Assembly (NCBI RefSeq): GCF_900141745.1
Contig: NZ_FSRM01000002.1
Location: 3,038,001 to 3,102,000 of the forward strand
Source of the DNA: Paraburkholderia phenazinium
GTDB lineage: Bacteria; Pseudomonadota; Gammaproteobacteria; Burkholderiales; Burkholderiaceae
Direction of reading: 5' to 3'
Length of the DNA stretch: 64,000 bases
Shown: positions 27,547 to 37,370 of the stretch, piece by piece
Layout: the number at the start of each line of letters is the position of its first letter
Numbering within the stretch: position 1 is the first letter of the stretch
The notes under the pieces: model-generated
Told to the model about the DNA's origin: nothing
Database searches by the model: none
The model's input: the letters and a program-made list of their open reading frames with translations, nothing else
Program-made: the position numbers and the translations under genes

Positions 27547-27912
27547 ATGGAGTTTACGATGACAATGATAAAAGAAATTGCAATCGCCTTAGCAGCGGCG
27601 GCTGCCCTGGTCGGCACTACGTGTGTGAATGCCCAGACCAGCGCCGGGTCGGCCGACAACGCAATCCAACCATCAAAGAAAGCACTGCGAGCGCGAAACT
27701 TCCAGCTTGAAAAGACCGTCCGTCGCGCATTGACGCACACGAAAGATCTCGACTCCGCGGGCATCACCGTTCTTGCGAAAGGGGGCGTGGTGGCGCTCGA
27801 CGGTACCGTGCCAGACAACGACGAGATCCAGATAGCGAACGACGCTGCGGCCGGCGTGGCCGGTGTAAGCAGTGTCAAAAACAATCTGATCATGCGTGAA
27901 TCCGGTCACTAG
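27547..27912 (+). CDS. BON-domain periplasmic protein
   Basis: 121 residues. A signal peptide (about 1-30, ending VNAQT) is followed by a BON domain (about 52-118) with ITVLAKGGVVALDGTV and GVAGVSSVKNNL, the pattern of OsmY-like and other surface-binding periplasmic proteins. It lies 16 bp after the ohr-like gene on the same strand and is probably co-transcribed, fitting an envelope or oxidative stress set. Met5 or Met7 are alternative starts. Confidence 0.87.
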   Translation: MEFTMTMIKEIAIALAAAAALVGTTCVNAQTSAGSADNAIQPSKKALRARNFQLEKTVRRALTHTKDLDSAGITVLAKGGVVALDGTVPDNDEIQIANDAAAGVAGVSSVKNNLIMRESGH

Positions 27913-27992
27913 TCCAACAGATACACGCGCTCGCGCCACGCGAGCGTGTCAGGGCTTGAACGCACTTTCCCACCGGCAATGAGACACGCGAC

Positions 27993-28919
27993 ATGCGAGA
28001 GATCAATCAGCAGCGCTTGCGCTACTTTCACGCGGTACTGATACACGGGACAATCCGCGGCGCAGCTGAGAGCCTCAATACTTCTCCTTCGGTGATCACC
28101 CGGCAAATCAAGCTACTCGAGGACGAGCTTGGCTCGACACTATTCGTCCGCGAAGCCCGTGGCGTCAAGCCAACCGAAGCGGCCGACCACCTGCTGGAGT
28201 TCTGGCGAGGTTACCGGTCATACCAGGAGCAGCTCGAAGACCGGCTCCAGGCTTTAAAGGGACTACAGGAGGGCCGTATTCAACTGGCCCTAAGTGAGGG
28301 TTATGTAGACATACTGATTGAAGAGGTACTCGCGCAGTTCTGTGTGCAGTATCCGAAGCTGCGTATCAGCATTGCCATGCTTCCCGTCGATGACGTCGTG
28401 GAGGAAGTTGCGGAAGGTCGCGCGCATATAGGACTAGCCTATAACCCACCGCCCCATCCGCGCGTCGAGTGTCGCGCGAGTTCCGCACAACCGGTCGTTT
28501 TGCTCGTCCGGAAAACTCATCCACTAGCGCTGCGGGGAACACCCGCCAGTATCGACGACGTACTGGCCTATCCGATTGCGTTGATGCCTGCAACGTACGG
28601 GATCGGACAGTTCACAAAGATGCTGGCGTTTACCGAGAACATTGAGATCCAGCCGTCCTTGATTACCAATTCTCTTACTGGTCTGAAACGTTTCGCAGCG
28701 TCTGGAAACTTCGTGACGTTCATTGGCGAGTTCGCCGCGTGTAGAGATATCGTATCCGAGAATCTGGCCATCGTACGTATAGATCATCCCGTCTTCCGTG
28801 GGATCAAGGCCAAGGTGCTGGTGAAGTCCGGCCGGCCTCTCGTCGCTGCCGCTCAAGAACTGCTTGACTGGATCTTGCGACGAATGGAAATGTTTGCAAG
28901 AGAAGCCGACCTCATCTGA
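27993..28919 (+). CDS. LysR-family transcriptional regulator
   Basis: 308 residues. The winged helix (about 5-65) includes [20 protein letters not shown] and [14 protein letters not shown], followed by [14 protein letters not shown]. The effector domain spans about 95-295. It is 80 bp downstream of the BON-domain gene on the same strand and convergent with DUF3331. Wording resembles LysR proteins that control amino-acid or aromatic metabolism, but no target can be named. Confidence 0.93.
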   Translation: MREINQQRLRYFHAVLIHGTIRGAAESLNTSPSVITRQIKLLEDELGSTLFVREARGVKPTEAADHLLEFWRGYRSYQEQLEDRLQALKGLQEGRIQLALSEGYVDILIEEVLAQFCVQYPKLRISIAMLPVDDVVEEVAEGRAHIGLAYNPPPHPRVECRASSAQPVVLLVRKTHPLALRGTPASIDDVLAYPIALMPATYGIGQFTKMLAFTENIEIQPSLITNSLTGLKRFAASGNFVTFIGEFAACRDIVSENLAIVRIDHPVFRGIKAKVLVKSGRPLVAAAQELLDWILRRMEMFAREADLI

Positions 28920-28951
28920 AATGCGAACCTCTGAACGGAATTGGTTCGACT

Positions 28952-29533
28952 TCACCCGGTCTCGTCGAGCACTACGGCCAGAATCATAGCGTGTGCGTTA
29001 AGAGGCGAGGCCCGGCCTCGACGCGGCTTGAACACCTCGTCGTTGGGAAAAATCGCCCGGCCACTCATCGCACAAACACCTTTGACGCGAGAACGAGACG
29101 CTCGCCAAACCTGATCACCGTAACAACAATGTGTCGAGTCCCGCCAGGCAATCGTCGCGGTTGAAGCGTCGGGACGGTCGAGCAGTTTTACCGACGCCCG
29201 ATGCGCTCCTCTTGCCACCTTATTGGAGCGATTCTTGCCAGGTTTCGCGGCAAAGGAAGACGGTGAATTGGCGTCGGAGATTGGGGCGCGATCAGCGACA
29301 GTAAGCCGATTGTTTGTTTCCATGCATCGGCCGAGTTCGAACTCAACTGCATCTTCCGACTCCTCATCAAGAGTGGCTTTCTCGATCATCTGTAGCGCGT
29401 CGTCGAGGTAATCTCGCTCGATCCCGGCGGGTAAAGGCACGGTGCCACCGTCATCCAAAGTTATCCGAACCAGCGGCGTATAACTAGTTCTACAAACGGT
29501 TGAGCCAATAGCGCGACGGTTTGCACAACTCAT
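28952..29533 (-). CDS. DUF3331-family protein, unknown function
   Basis: 193 residues. The C-terminal 90 residues match my memory of DUF3331, a family common in Burkholderia and Paraburkholderia: WRDSTHCCYGDQVWR, KGVCAMSGRAI and GDDEVF-like wording (here PNDEVFKPRRGR). Conserved Cys residues in CCYGDQ and VCAMSG could bind a metal. The N-terminal 60 residues are not recognised and the start is uncertain (no clear ribosome site; internal Met residues are possible). Function is unknown. Confidence 0.75.
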   Translation of the reverse strand: MSCANRRAIGSTVCRTSYTPLVRITLDDGGTVPLPAGIERDYLDDALQMIEKATLDEESEDAVEFELGRCMETNNRLTVADRAPISDANSPSSFAAKPGKNRSNKVARGAHRASVKLLDRPDASTATIAWRDSTHCCYGDQVWRASRSRVKGVCAMSGRAIFPNDEVFKPRRGRASPLNAHAMILAVVLDETG

Positions 29534-29728
29534 ACGAAAGTTCGAATCGTCAGTAGGATTGTCTGCTGGCTCGAATGGCCTTTCGAGTCCATCGGGGTAT
29601 TTCGCAAGACAGCACTTCGTCCTACGCGAGCCCGCTTATCGAACGGCGGCCAGGCAATAGCCAACGAACTCAAAAGCGGGCAAAATCGCCGCTGAGCGAG
29701 CTATGCCACGGCAAAAACGGTCTTGAAT

Positions 29729-32700
29729 ATGGATATCACTGCATGGGAATTCGAGCCGCTACGCGAAGACAGAGATTTTTCGCTCTATCGCGCACGGCAG
29801 CCCGGCAGTTCGGTTTCCGTGCTCGCGCTAGTCGCGGCGAACTCGAGCTCGCGGTGTATCGGCCGCCTCGAGCACGAATATGCGCTAGCGGCGCTGCTTG
29901 ACCCCAGTTGGGCGGCGCAGCCACTGGCGCTCAATCGCCACAAAGCGGCTCCCATGCTCGTCCTAGACGACAGGGGCGGCACGCCTCTGGCGCGCGACCT
30001 TGGCCGGCCACTTGAGATGGCGCGGTTTTTACGTCTTGCCACGAACCTTGCGGTCGCAATTGGTCATGCGCATCGGCGCGGCCTGATACACAAAGACATC
30101 AAGCCAGCGAATGTTCTCGTAGACGGTAACGATAACGTCCGCCTGACCGGCTTTGGTATCGCGACCCTGCTGCCCAACGAACGCCAGCAGCCCACGCCCC
30201 CCGAAGTTGTGGCGGGCACATTCGCCTATATGCCACCCGAGCAGACCGGGCGCATGAACAGATCGATCGACACCCGTAGCGATCTCTATTCACTCGGTGT
30301 CACGTTGTACGAGATGCTTACAGGGGCCCTTCCATTCACCGCAACGGACGCGATGGAATGGATACATTGTCACATTGCCCGAAAGCCAGCGCCGCCCAGC
30401 GAACGCGTCAGCGCAATTCCGCGGCCCGTCGAGGGCATTGTGCTGAAGCTCCTGGCCAAGACCGCTGAAAGTCGTTACCAGACTGCCGCAGGCGTCGAAG
30501 CGGATCTTCGCGCGTGTCTCGCAGCATGGCAGGCCCATCAACGGGTCGCCCCATTCCTGCTCGCGGCGCAAGACGCATCCGACCGACTGATGATCCCGGA
30601 AACGCTGTACGGACGCGAGCCCCAGATAGAGGCACTGGTCGCCGCATTTGATCGCGTGGTCGCTAGCGGCACAACCGAAATGGTGCTCATCTCCGGGTAT
30701 GCCGGTATCGGCAAGTCTTCGGTCGTAAATGAACTGCACAAGGTGCTGGTGCCTCCCCGAGGCCTGTTTGCTGCGGGCAAGTTCGATCAGTACAAGCGCG
30801 ATATTCCTTACGTAACGCTTGCACAGGCTTTCCAGTCGCTTGTGCACAATCTGCTGAGTAAGAGCGACGCCGAGGTTGCGTCGTGGCGGCGAGCCTTGTT
30901 GGACGCGATGGGCCCGAACGGCCAGTTGATGGTGAACCTGATTCCAGAGCTGGCGTTAATTATCGGCGAGCAGCCGGCCGTTCCCACGCTACCGCCGCAG
31001 GACGCACAGAATCGCTTCCAGATCGTATTCCGCAGATTCATCAGCGTGTTCGCCTGCCCAGACCATCCGCTCGCACTGTTCGTCGACGACCTGCAATGGC
31101 TGGACACGGCAACGCTCGATCTCGTCGAACACCTGGTCACGCACCCAGACGTCCGGCATCTTCTTGTAGTCGGCGCGTATCGGGACAATGAGGTCAGTCC
31201 ATCGCACCCGCTCACACGAACGTTGAAGCTGATTCGCGACGCCGGGGGAAAGGTACAGGAAGCGTCGCTCGAACCGCTCATGCCTGAACATCTCGCACAG
31301 TTGGTCGCCGATTCGCTTCACTGCAGCCGTGCGAGCGCCCAACCGCTCGCGCAACTCGTACATGACAAGACCGGCGGCAATCCCTTCTTCTCAATCCAGT
31401 TCCTCACGGCACTGGCCGAGGAAGCGCTGCTCGCATTCGACCATCATGCCCTGACGTGGGTCTGGGATCTTCAACGTATCCGAGCGAAAGGATTCACCGA
31501 AAACGTCGCTGACCTCATGGCCGCAAAATTGAGCCGGTTAGCCAACACAACGCGGATTGCCCTGGGGCAGCTTGCCTGCCTGGGAAACGTCGCCGAGGTC
31601 GCCACACTGAAACTGGTCAGTGGTGAACTCGCGGAGGCAATTCACGGGAAATTATGGGAAGCCGTTCGGGCGGGCCTCGTTTTTCGGATAGAGAATGCCT
31701 ACGCATTCGTCCACGATCGAATCCAGGAGGCCGCCTATGCCCTCATACCTGAAGGCGAGCGCGCCACCGTGCATCTTCAGATTGGCCGCTTGCTCGCGTC
31801 GAGAATGGCGCCTGAAGAAATCGAAGAGACGATCTTCGACATAGTGAACCATCTCAATCGCGGTGCGACGCTTATTACGATGCAAGAGGAGAGAGAGCGG
31901 GTCGTCACGCTGAATCTCCGCGCGGGAAAGCGGGCCATGAGTTCGACGGCATACGGCTCCGCGCGTAACTATCTCGCGCAAGCGGCGGGGCTGTTGTCGT
32001 CCGATGCCTGGACACGGCACTATGCGGAGACTCTCGATCTCTATCTCGCGTTCTCCGAGTGTGAATATCTGGTGGGCAATTTTGCAGCGGCGGACGCGCT
32101 GTTCGACAGGATACTGGGAAGAGCCTACTCCAATCTCGACCGTGCCAAGGTTTACAGCCTACGCATGAAGCTATACCAGGTAGCCGGAAAATATGATGAC
32201 AGCTTTGCCGTTGCGCTCGATGCGCTTCGCGATTTCGGCGTAACCATTCCTGAAACGGACGAAGCGATTCGCGCGACGGTGGAGGCCGAGTTCCGCGACG
32301 TTCCGATCAATCTTGCGGGGCGCGCAGTTGCCGAACTTCTCGATGCACCGGTGGCGCAAGACCCGGCCACGCGGGCAGTTATCGATCTGTTTGTCGAAGC
32401 CATGCCCTGCGCCTACATAGGGTGGCCAGCGCTGTTTCCGCTGATCACACTCAAGGCCGTCAACCTCTCGCTGCAAGAAGGCAATACGGACCAGTCGAGC
32501 TATGTGTACGGCAACTATGCCGTCATGTTGGTCTCCCTAGTGGGCGACATCACCGGCGGAGTCCAGTTCTCCGAAATGTCCCTGCTACTGAACGAGAAGT
32601 TCAACAACTCGCGCTTGCGCGGGAAACTGCTTCACCTGCACGGCGACCATATCAACTTCTGGCGCAGCCACATTGCGACTGACCTACCGATCCTGGAGCG

Positions 32701-35683
32701 TGCTATCCACGCCTGCCTCGAAGTCGGTGACCTCGTGTTCACCGGTTATCTGGCATTCGAGACGCTATGGCAGTTGATTGAGAAGGGGGAGATGCTTCAG
32801 GATGTACAGGAAATGTCGGCAAAGTACGCCGCGTTCGCGCGGCAAAGTCGGAACCTGGCAGTCTGCGAAACGGTGCGACTCGAGCAGCAATTTGTCGCCA
32901 GCCTTCAGGGCCGGGTGACGACCACGCTGACCCTGGACGACGACACGTTCGACGAAGTAGCGTGTTTCGACGTTATCACCAAAGCGGGCTTCGGCTGCGG
33001 CATCGTCTTCTATCACATCATGAAGCTGGTGCTCGCCTTCCTTGATGGCCGGTGCGCCGAGGCGCTCGACAGCGCTGTCCGGGCAGAGGCCGTGCTCGGT
33101 CCCGCAATGGGTATGCCAATCGAGGCGACGTATTACTTTTTCCATGCGCTTACTTTGGCAGCGCTCTATCCGACCGCTTCCTCGGCACAGCAACAAGACC
33201 ATGCGCTTGGTCTCCAGATCACAGTCAAGAAGTACGAACGGTGGGCCGAAAGCTGCCCCGAGAACTATCGTAACCGCTACGCGTTAATATGCGCAGAGAT
33301 CGCACGCATCGAAGGCAGGGACCTCGATGCAATGCACTTTTATGAGGATGCCATACGTTCGTCCCGAGAACATGGCTTCATCCAGAATCAGGGCCTGGCA
33401 CATGAATTGGCCGCACGCTTCTACTCTGCGCGCGGCTTCGATGCGATCGCTGAAACCTATCTGCGCAGCGCTCAGTCGTGTTATGCCCGCTGGGGCGCGG
33501 ATGGCAAGGTCCGTCAACTCGAACAGACCAACCCGCAACTGCGCCGGGAATCCTCACGTCCAGACAGCACCGTTGCGACCTCCGCAGAGCAACTGGATCT
33601 CACCACTGTCGTCAAGGTATCGCAGGCGATATTCAGTGGTGTAAACCTGAATGAACTGCTACACACCCTAATGGTTCTGGCTCTCGAGCATGCTGGTGCC
33701 GACAGGGGGTTGCTAATTCTGCCTTGGGGTGACGGCTGGCGCATCGAGGCCGAAGCGACCACGGTGCGGGAAGCTGTCGAGGTCCGCCTTCCGCGCACTC
33801 GTCTGATGCCCGGCGCCCTCCCCGAGTCCGTTTTGCGCTACGTCATCCGGACCCGCGACAGCGTACTGCTCGACGACGCTGCCGACCCAAGCCCGTTCTC
33901 CGGCGATGAGTACATTGGGCGTCGCCGTTGTCAGTCGGTTCTGTGCCTGCCTCTCATCAAGCAGACAACACTCATCGGTGTCCTATACCTCGAGAACTGC
34001 CTAGCCGCTCAGGTCTTCACGCCAGCCCGAATTGCAGTGCTTAGATTGCTAGCTTCACAGGCGGCAATTTCTCTCGAGAACGCGCGCCTCTACGCCGACC
34101 TCCAACACGCGGAGGGGCTTCTGGCGGACGCACAACAGCTCAGCCACACGGGCAGCTTTGACTGGCACGTCGCGAGTGAGGAGATCTCCTGGTCCGAGGA
34201 GAGCTTCCGAATCCTCGGATACGATTCGGGCATCCGGCCCACGGTCGAGTTGCTGCTCGCCCGGGTTCATCCGGAGGACACCGCCCTGGTCGAAAAGGCG
34301 ATCGCTCGGGCCGTGCACGAGAGACAGGGCTTTGATATCGAATACCGGTTGCTAATGCCGGACCTGACGGTCAAACACCTGCACGCCGTGGCGCACGTTG
34401 TGCTGGATGAACCGGAAGCGTTGCGAGTGGTGGGTGCGCTAATGGATGTCACCGTACGCAAGCAGGCTCACGCAGCGCTGGAACGCAGTGAGCATCGCTA
34501 CCGCAGCCTCTTTCGGAACATGCCGGTCGGCCTGTGGCAGACGGAAGCACAGCCTCTGATTTCGATGATGATGGAACTGCGGGCGCAAGGCGTCGAGAAC
34601 CTGTCGGCCTACATCGATGAACATCCGGAATGGCTCGGCCGCGCGCAGGAATTGCTGATTGTAGAAGAGGTAAACAATTACGCAGTGAAGATGTTCGGCG
34701 CGCGCGATCGCGGCGAGTTACTCGGCAATGTGTCATGGGTCTGGCGCGTTAGTCCCGGAACTTTCCGGCGGATTGTAGAGAGCCGATATCGGGGCGAGGA
34801 GCACTTCGAGGAGACGACGCGCATGCCAACGCTCGACGGAAGGATCATCGATGTGCAGTTCACTGTTGCGCGCCCCCGCGTGACTAACGATCTGGGCATC
34901 GCGTTGATCAGTCTGGTTGACCTGACCGAGCGCCTTCGCGCCCAAGAAATGCTGGAGCGCCTGCAGGCGGATTTTGCGCACGCCGCGCGTATATCCATGC
35001 TCGGCGAGCTGACGGCTTCGATTGCTCACGAATTGAAGCAGCCACTTGCCGCCATCGTAACAAATGGCAACGCGGTGCAGCGCTGGCTCGGGCGGCCGGT
35101 TCCTGAAATCGCAGAAGCGCGCAACTCCAACTCCAGCATGGTTGCCGACGCGCACCGGGCAGCGGATATTGTGAGCCGTATTCGCGGCATGGCGACCCGG
35201 CAAACTCCCGAGCACAGGCTGGTTCGGCTCGACGAAATCATCGAAGGAGTATTGGTGTTCTTGCGTCACGAAGCACAGACGCGCGGCGTCACGGTATCGC
35301 ATGAGCGAGCTCTCGCAGCGTCACGGGTGCTCGCTGATCGCGTGCAATTGCAGCAGGTGATCGTCAACCTTGCGGTCAATGCCATGCAGGCGATGGACCA
35401 GGCGCGCAGCCCCCATCGCAGAATCACGATCCGCACGTTCATGCCGGATTTCACGACGCTGCGTTGCTCCATCGAGGACAGCGGTCCGGGGATTGTCTCA
35501 GAGGACCTCAACCGACTCTTCGAAAGTTTTTTCACGACGAAGCCTGACGGCATGGGCATGGGTCTGCCTATCTGCCGCTCGATCATCGAAGCTCACGGTG
35601 GTCGCATCGAAGCGGACAACGATTCGGCGCATGGAGGCGCGCGTTTCTATTTTGAGCTCCCGGCCGCAATTGCAGCGGGTTGA
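29729..35683 (+). CDS. Giant kinase-fold / AAA ATPase / GAF / PAS / histidine kinase
   Basis: 1984 residues from ATG 29729 (an in-frame TTG at 29723 is less likely). Order: serine/threonine-kinase fold (about 10-270); AAA/STAND ATPase with Walker A GYAGIGKSS (about 322-330) and Walker B FVDDLQWLD (about 450); a long helical region; GAF (about 1290-1455); two PAS domains (about 1470-1580 and 1590-1740); HisKA with His in SIAHELKQPLAAI (about 1767); and HATPase_c with NLAVNAMQAMD, EDSGPGI and GMGMGLPICRS. The kinase loop HKDIKPAN is intact, but DFG reads GFG and no VAIK Lys is evident, so kinase activity is doubtful. No response regulator is adjacent; the FixJ-type genes at 13-20 kb could be partners. 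Confidence 0.93.
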   Translation: MDITAWEFEPLREDRDFSLYRARQPGSSVSVLALVAANSSSRCIGRLEHEYALAALLDPSWAAQPLALNRHKAAPMLVLDDRGGTPLARDLGRPLEMARFLRLATNLAVAIGHAHRRGLIHKDIKPANVLVDGNDNVRLTGFGIATLLPNERQQPTPPEVVAGTFAYMPPEQTGRMNRSIDTRSDLYSLGVTLYEMLTGALPFTATDAMEWIHCHIARKPAPPSERVSAIPRPVEGIVLKLLAKTAESRYQTAAGVEADLRACLAAWQAHQRVAPFLLAAQDASDRLMIPETLYGREPQIEALVAAFDRVVASGTTEMVLISGYAGIGKSSVVNELHKVLVPPRGLFAAGKFDQYKRDIPYVTLAQAFQSLVHNLLSKSDAEVASWRRALLDAMGPNGQLMVNLIPELALIIGEQPAVPTLPPQDAQNRFQIVFRRFISVFACPDHPLALFVDDLQWLDTATLDLVEHLVTHPDVRHLLVVGAYRDNEVSPSHPLTRTLKLIRDAGGKVQEASLEPLMPEHLAQLVADSLHCSRASAQPLAQLVHDKTGGNPFFSIQFLTALAEEALLAFDHHALTWVWDLQRIRAKGFTENVADLMAAKLSRLANTTRIALGQLACLGNVAEVATLKLVSGELAEAIHGKLWEAVRAGLVFRIENAYAFVHDRIQEAAYALIPEGERATVHLQIGRLLASRMAPEEIEETIFDIVNHLNRGATLITMQEERERVVTLNLRAGKRAMSSTAYGSARNYLAQAAGLLSSDAWTRHYAETLDLYLAFSECEYLVGNFAAADALFDRILGRAYSNLDRAKVYSLRMKLYQVAGKYDDSFAVALDALRDFGVTIPETDEAIRATVEAEFRDVPINLAGRAVAELLDAPVAQDPATRAVIDLFVEAMPCAYIGWPALFPLITLKAVNLSLQEGNTDQSSYVYGNYAVMLVSLVGDITGGVQFSEMSLLLNEKFNNSRLRGKLLHLHGDHINFWRSHIATDLPILERAIHACLEVGDLVFTGYLAFETLWQLIEKGEMLQDVQEMSAKYAAFARQSRNLAVCETVRLEQQFVASLQGRVTTTLTLDDDTFDEVACFDVITKAGFGCGIVFYHIMKLVLAFLDGRCAEALDSAVRAEAVLGPAMGMPIEATYYFFHALTLAALYPTASSAQQQDHALGLQITVKKYERWAESCPENYRNRYALICAEIARIEGRDLDAMHFYEDAIRSSREHGFIQNQGLAHELAARFYSARGFDAIAETYLRSAQSCYARWGADGKVRQLEQTNPQLRRESSRPDSTVATSAEQLDLTTVVKVSQAIFSGVNLNELLHTLMVLALEHAGADRGLLILPWGDGWRIEAEATTVREAVEVRLPRTRLMPGALPESVLRYVIRTRDSVLLDDAADPSPFSGDEYIGRRRCQSVLCLPLIKQTTLIGVLYLENCLAAQVFTPARIAVLRLLASQAAISLENARLYADLQHAEGLLADAQQLSHTGSFDWHVASEEISWSEESFRILGYDSGIRPTVELLLARVHPEDTALVEKAIARAVHERQGFDIEYRLLMPDLTVKHLHAVAHVVLDEPEALRVVGALMDVTVRKQAHAALERSEHRYRSLFRNMPVGLWQTEAQPLISMMMELRAQGVENLSAYIDEHPEWLGRAQELLIVEEVNNYAVKMFGARDRGELLGNVSWVWRVSPGTFRRIVESRYRGEEHFEETTRMPTLDGRIIDVQFTVARPRVTNDLGIALISLVDLTERLRAQEMLERLQADFAHAARISMLGELTASIAHELKQPLAAIVTNGNAVQRWLGRPVPEIAEARNSNSSMVADAHRAADIVSRIRGMATRQTPEHRLVRLDEIIEGVLVFLRHEAQTRGVTVSHERALAASRVLADRVQLQQVIVNLAVNAMQAMDQARSPHRRITIRTFMPDFTTLRCSIEDSGPGIVSEDLNRLFESFFTTKPDGMGMGLPICRSIIEAHGGRIEADNDSAHGGARFYFELPAAIAAG

Positions 35684-36201
35684 TCTAGGCAGCTACACCC
35701 CGGTAGCGTTCCTCCATCGTCCGAGACTTTCCCACCCTCGAGAGCTGGAACGGACGCCGATCGGAGGGTCGCCTAAGCTCCCGGTGACGGGTAGTCTGGC
35801 AGTATCCGTTCAACGTCGACGGTTCGGCAAGCTCTCGGGAGTAGTCAATTGATCGTGGATCTTGCTACCGCGCACTTTCGGACGAACTACAACGTGCGGT
35901 AGCCTTTCGTTGCCGGAGTCCTGGTGGTTGGCGACCGCCTCAGGCGATGGAACCGCGCACATTACTGATGCTCGACCGGTCGTCTATAGAGCGAGGCAGC
36001 CGTACCGGCACCTACGACAGACTCACCGACTGACGCCTCCTTGCCCCCGGACGTTCAACTACTCTCCGTCGACCGCCTTCGCAGCTGCGGCATGAATTTC
36101 CCTTGTCGACCCGGTAGGGACGATCGATATGCTCCATAACGGTCACTCGAAATGGTGCATCATTGATACCTTCCTTGACGATACCCGACGAAACCCTATC
36201 A
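35684..36201. other. Intergenic region with hairpin, no gene seen
   Basis: 518 bp with no recognisable protein. It contains a stem-loop at 35864-35903 and sequence that looks like decayed repeat DNA. Confidence 0.4.
35864..35903 (+). terminator. Stem-loop after the giant kinase gene
   Basis: GCTACC (35864-35869) pairs with GGTAGC (35898-35903), extended by GCAC/GTGC after a 2-base bulge. Only a short T-run (CCTTTC) follows, so termination is possible but weak; it is 180 bp past the stop codon. Confidence 0.3.
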
Positions 36202-36453
36202 ATGTTTCCTGACGACATCAACGCTGGATGTTCCGAACTTTTCGACATTTGGTGCGAACGTCGCGCCGCACGTCCCTTACGCCACTTGCTTCGCGCGTGG
36301 CCGCTGGCAAGCGGGCTGACGGACGATTGGGGTGATCTGCACGAAGCGCTACGAGCATTACGAGCCGACTGCCGGACAGAGATTTCCGAAGCGAAGCGGG
36401 CGAGGGTTGACGACCTGATCCGTGCTATCGCTGTTACCTTCCTTCAGCGTTGA
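36202..36453 (+). CDS. Small protein of unknown function
   Basis: 83 residues from ATG 36202; an upstream in-frame TTG at 36163 lacks a ribosome site. The protein is helical and charged, with FDIWCERRAARPLRHLL and DDWGDLHEALRALRADC as recognisable stretches. I recall similar small hypothetical proteins in Burkholderia but no function. It ends just before the cysteine-rich gene that follows on the same strand, suggesting a two-gene unit. The arrangement resembles small adaptor or immunity-type pairs, but nothing in the sequence proves that. Confidence 0.6.
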   Translation: MFPDDINAGCSELFDIWCERRAARPLRHLLRAWPLASGLTDDWGDLHEALRALRADCRTEISEAKRARVDDLIRAIAVTFLQR

Positions 36454-36470
36454 GCGGCTGCGGGAAGCCT

Positions 36471-36830
36471 ATGAAATGTGATTGCGACGATCAGCCAGCA
36501 ATACGCAGAATTGACGGGACTTTGGCGGCACTGTTTCCCGGCTTCCAGCGCGTTGATGCTGCGGACTGGACAGCGCTCCTACGATGCCAGACCTGCGGAC
36601 AACTATGGGCTGTTGATGAATGGGACAAGTATCAGATTCAGTTTGCGGTAAAGGTCAACGCTACGAAAGGCTGGAATGCTTCAGACGAGGCTCTGCGAAA
36701 GGAGTATCTCGCTCAGTTGCGCGGGGAGAATGCGGCGGCAAAATGCATGTGGAATGGCTGCGAGAAGAATCAGTTGAACGGTAGCGCATACTGCGTCGAC
36801 CATCTTTACGCCACTGGCGCAAGAACCTGA
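36471..36830 (+). CDS. Small cysteine-rich (probable zinc-binding) protein, unknown function
   Basis: 119 residues from ATG 36471, with GGGA about 6 bases upstream; an in-frame TTG at 36450 overlaps the preceding stop. Cysteines come in pairs: CDC near residue 3, CQTCGQLW in the middle, and CMWNGCEKNQ...YCVDH near the C-terminus. This could form one or two zinc-binding knuckles. The VDEWDKYQIQFAVKV segment looks conserved but is not assigned to a named family. It follows the unknown gene at 36202 by 17 bp. Confidence 0.65.
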   Translation: MKCDCDDQPAIRRIDGTLAALFPGFQRVDAADWTALLRCQTCGQLWAVDEWDKYQIQFAVKVNATKGWNASDEALRKEYLAQLRGENAAAKCMWNGCEKNQLNGSAYCVDHLYATGART

Positions 36831-36933
36831 CCGGGGCGCGAACTCGTACCGAATCGAGCAGCGAGTCGGAAGACGAGTATTCGTCGGCGTTGGTCAACTG
36901 GCGAGCTGCTCTCGCGAATTCAGCTGTGTGGCT

Positions 36934-37182
36934 CTACTGGGTGAACACGCTTGCCGTATCGTCCACAAAGAGAGGAAAGTCATGGAGAGCGCACCACGCT
37001 TTTAGTTGCAGGTGAATCGATTTCCAGTACGGGCGCGCCCATTCAGGTGCTGAGTCTTGCCAGACTGCTTCTGTTGGCAGATAGATGGCAGGAACTCCCA
37101 TCGGCATCTCGAGAATCAATTCCCCAAGTGAACTCAAGCAGACAAGCTCTTCTTTCCATCGCGGCAGGAAGGTGAAATCCAT
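36934..37182 (-). CDS. Small protein of unknown function
   Basis: 82 residues from the ATG at 37180-37182. The text is protein-like, rich in Trp and aromatic residues (FTFLPRWKEELVCLS, YLPTEAVWQDSAPEW, WARPYWKSIHLQLKAW). Upstream in-frame sequence to 37296 overlaps a dispersed repeat and was left out. No clear ribosome site, no recognised family. It is convergent with the cysteine-rich gene. Confidence 0.5.
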   Translation of the reverse strand: MDFTFLPRWKEELVCLSSLGELILEMPMGVPAIYLPTEAVWQDSAPEWARPYWKSIHLQLKAWCALHDFPLFVDDTASVFTQ

Positions 37183-37219
37183 ATGTCGTACGACACCTAG
37201 TTTGCAACGGTCGAACTTG

Positions 37220-37274
37220 ATTGTCGACGATCTGGACGTGCACGTCCACTGGCTGCTCATGGCCGCCTGCTGCC
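37220..37274 (+). repeat. Dispersed ~55-bp intergenic repeat, copy A
   Basis: Begins ATTGTCGACGATCTGGACGT and ends CTCATGGCCGCCTGCTGCC. It aligns over its length with copies at 46346, 52127 and 53715. A CTGCTGCC-like microsatellite follows it at 37267-37294. Confidence 0.65.
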
Positions 37275-37370
37275 TGCTGCCCGCTGCCCGCTGCAAAAGC
37301 GACTGTTCCCTACGACACGCAAAGTAATGATCTATCGGAATCCCCCGAAGCGTCCAGCTATCGCTACACC

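Noticed and set aside
37267..37294. CTGCTGCC-like tandem run as a functional microsatellite
   Set aside because: It is short, imperfect and outside any supported coding sequence, so it is mentioned only with repeat copy A.
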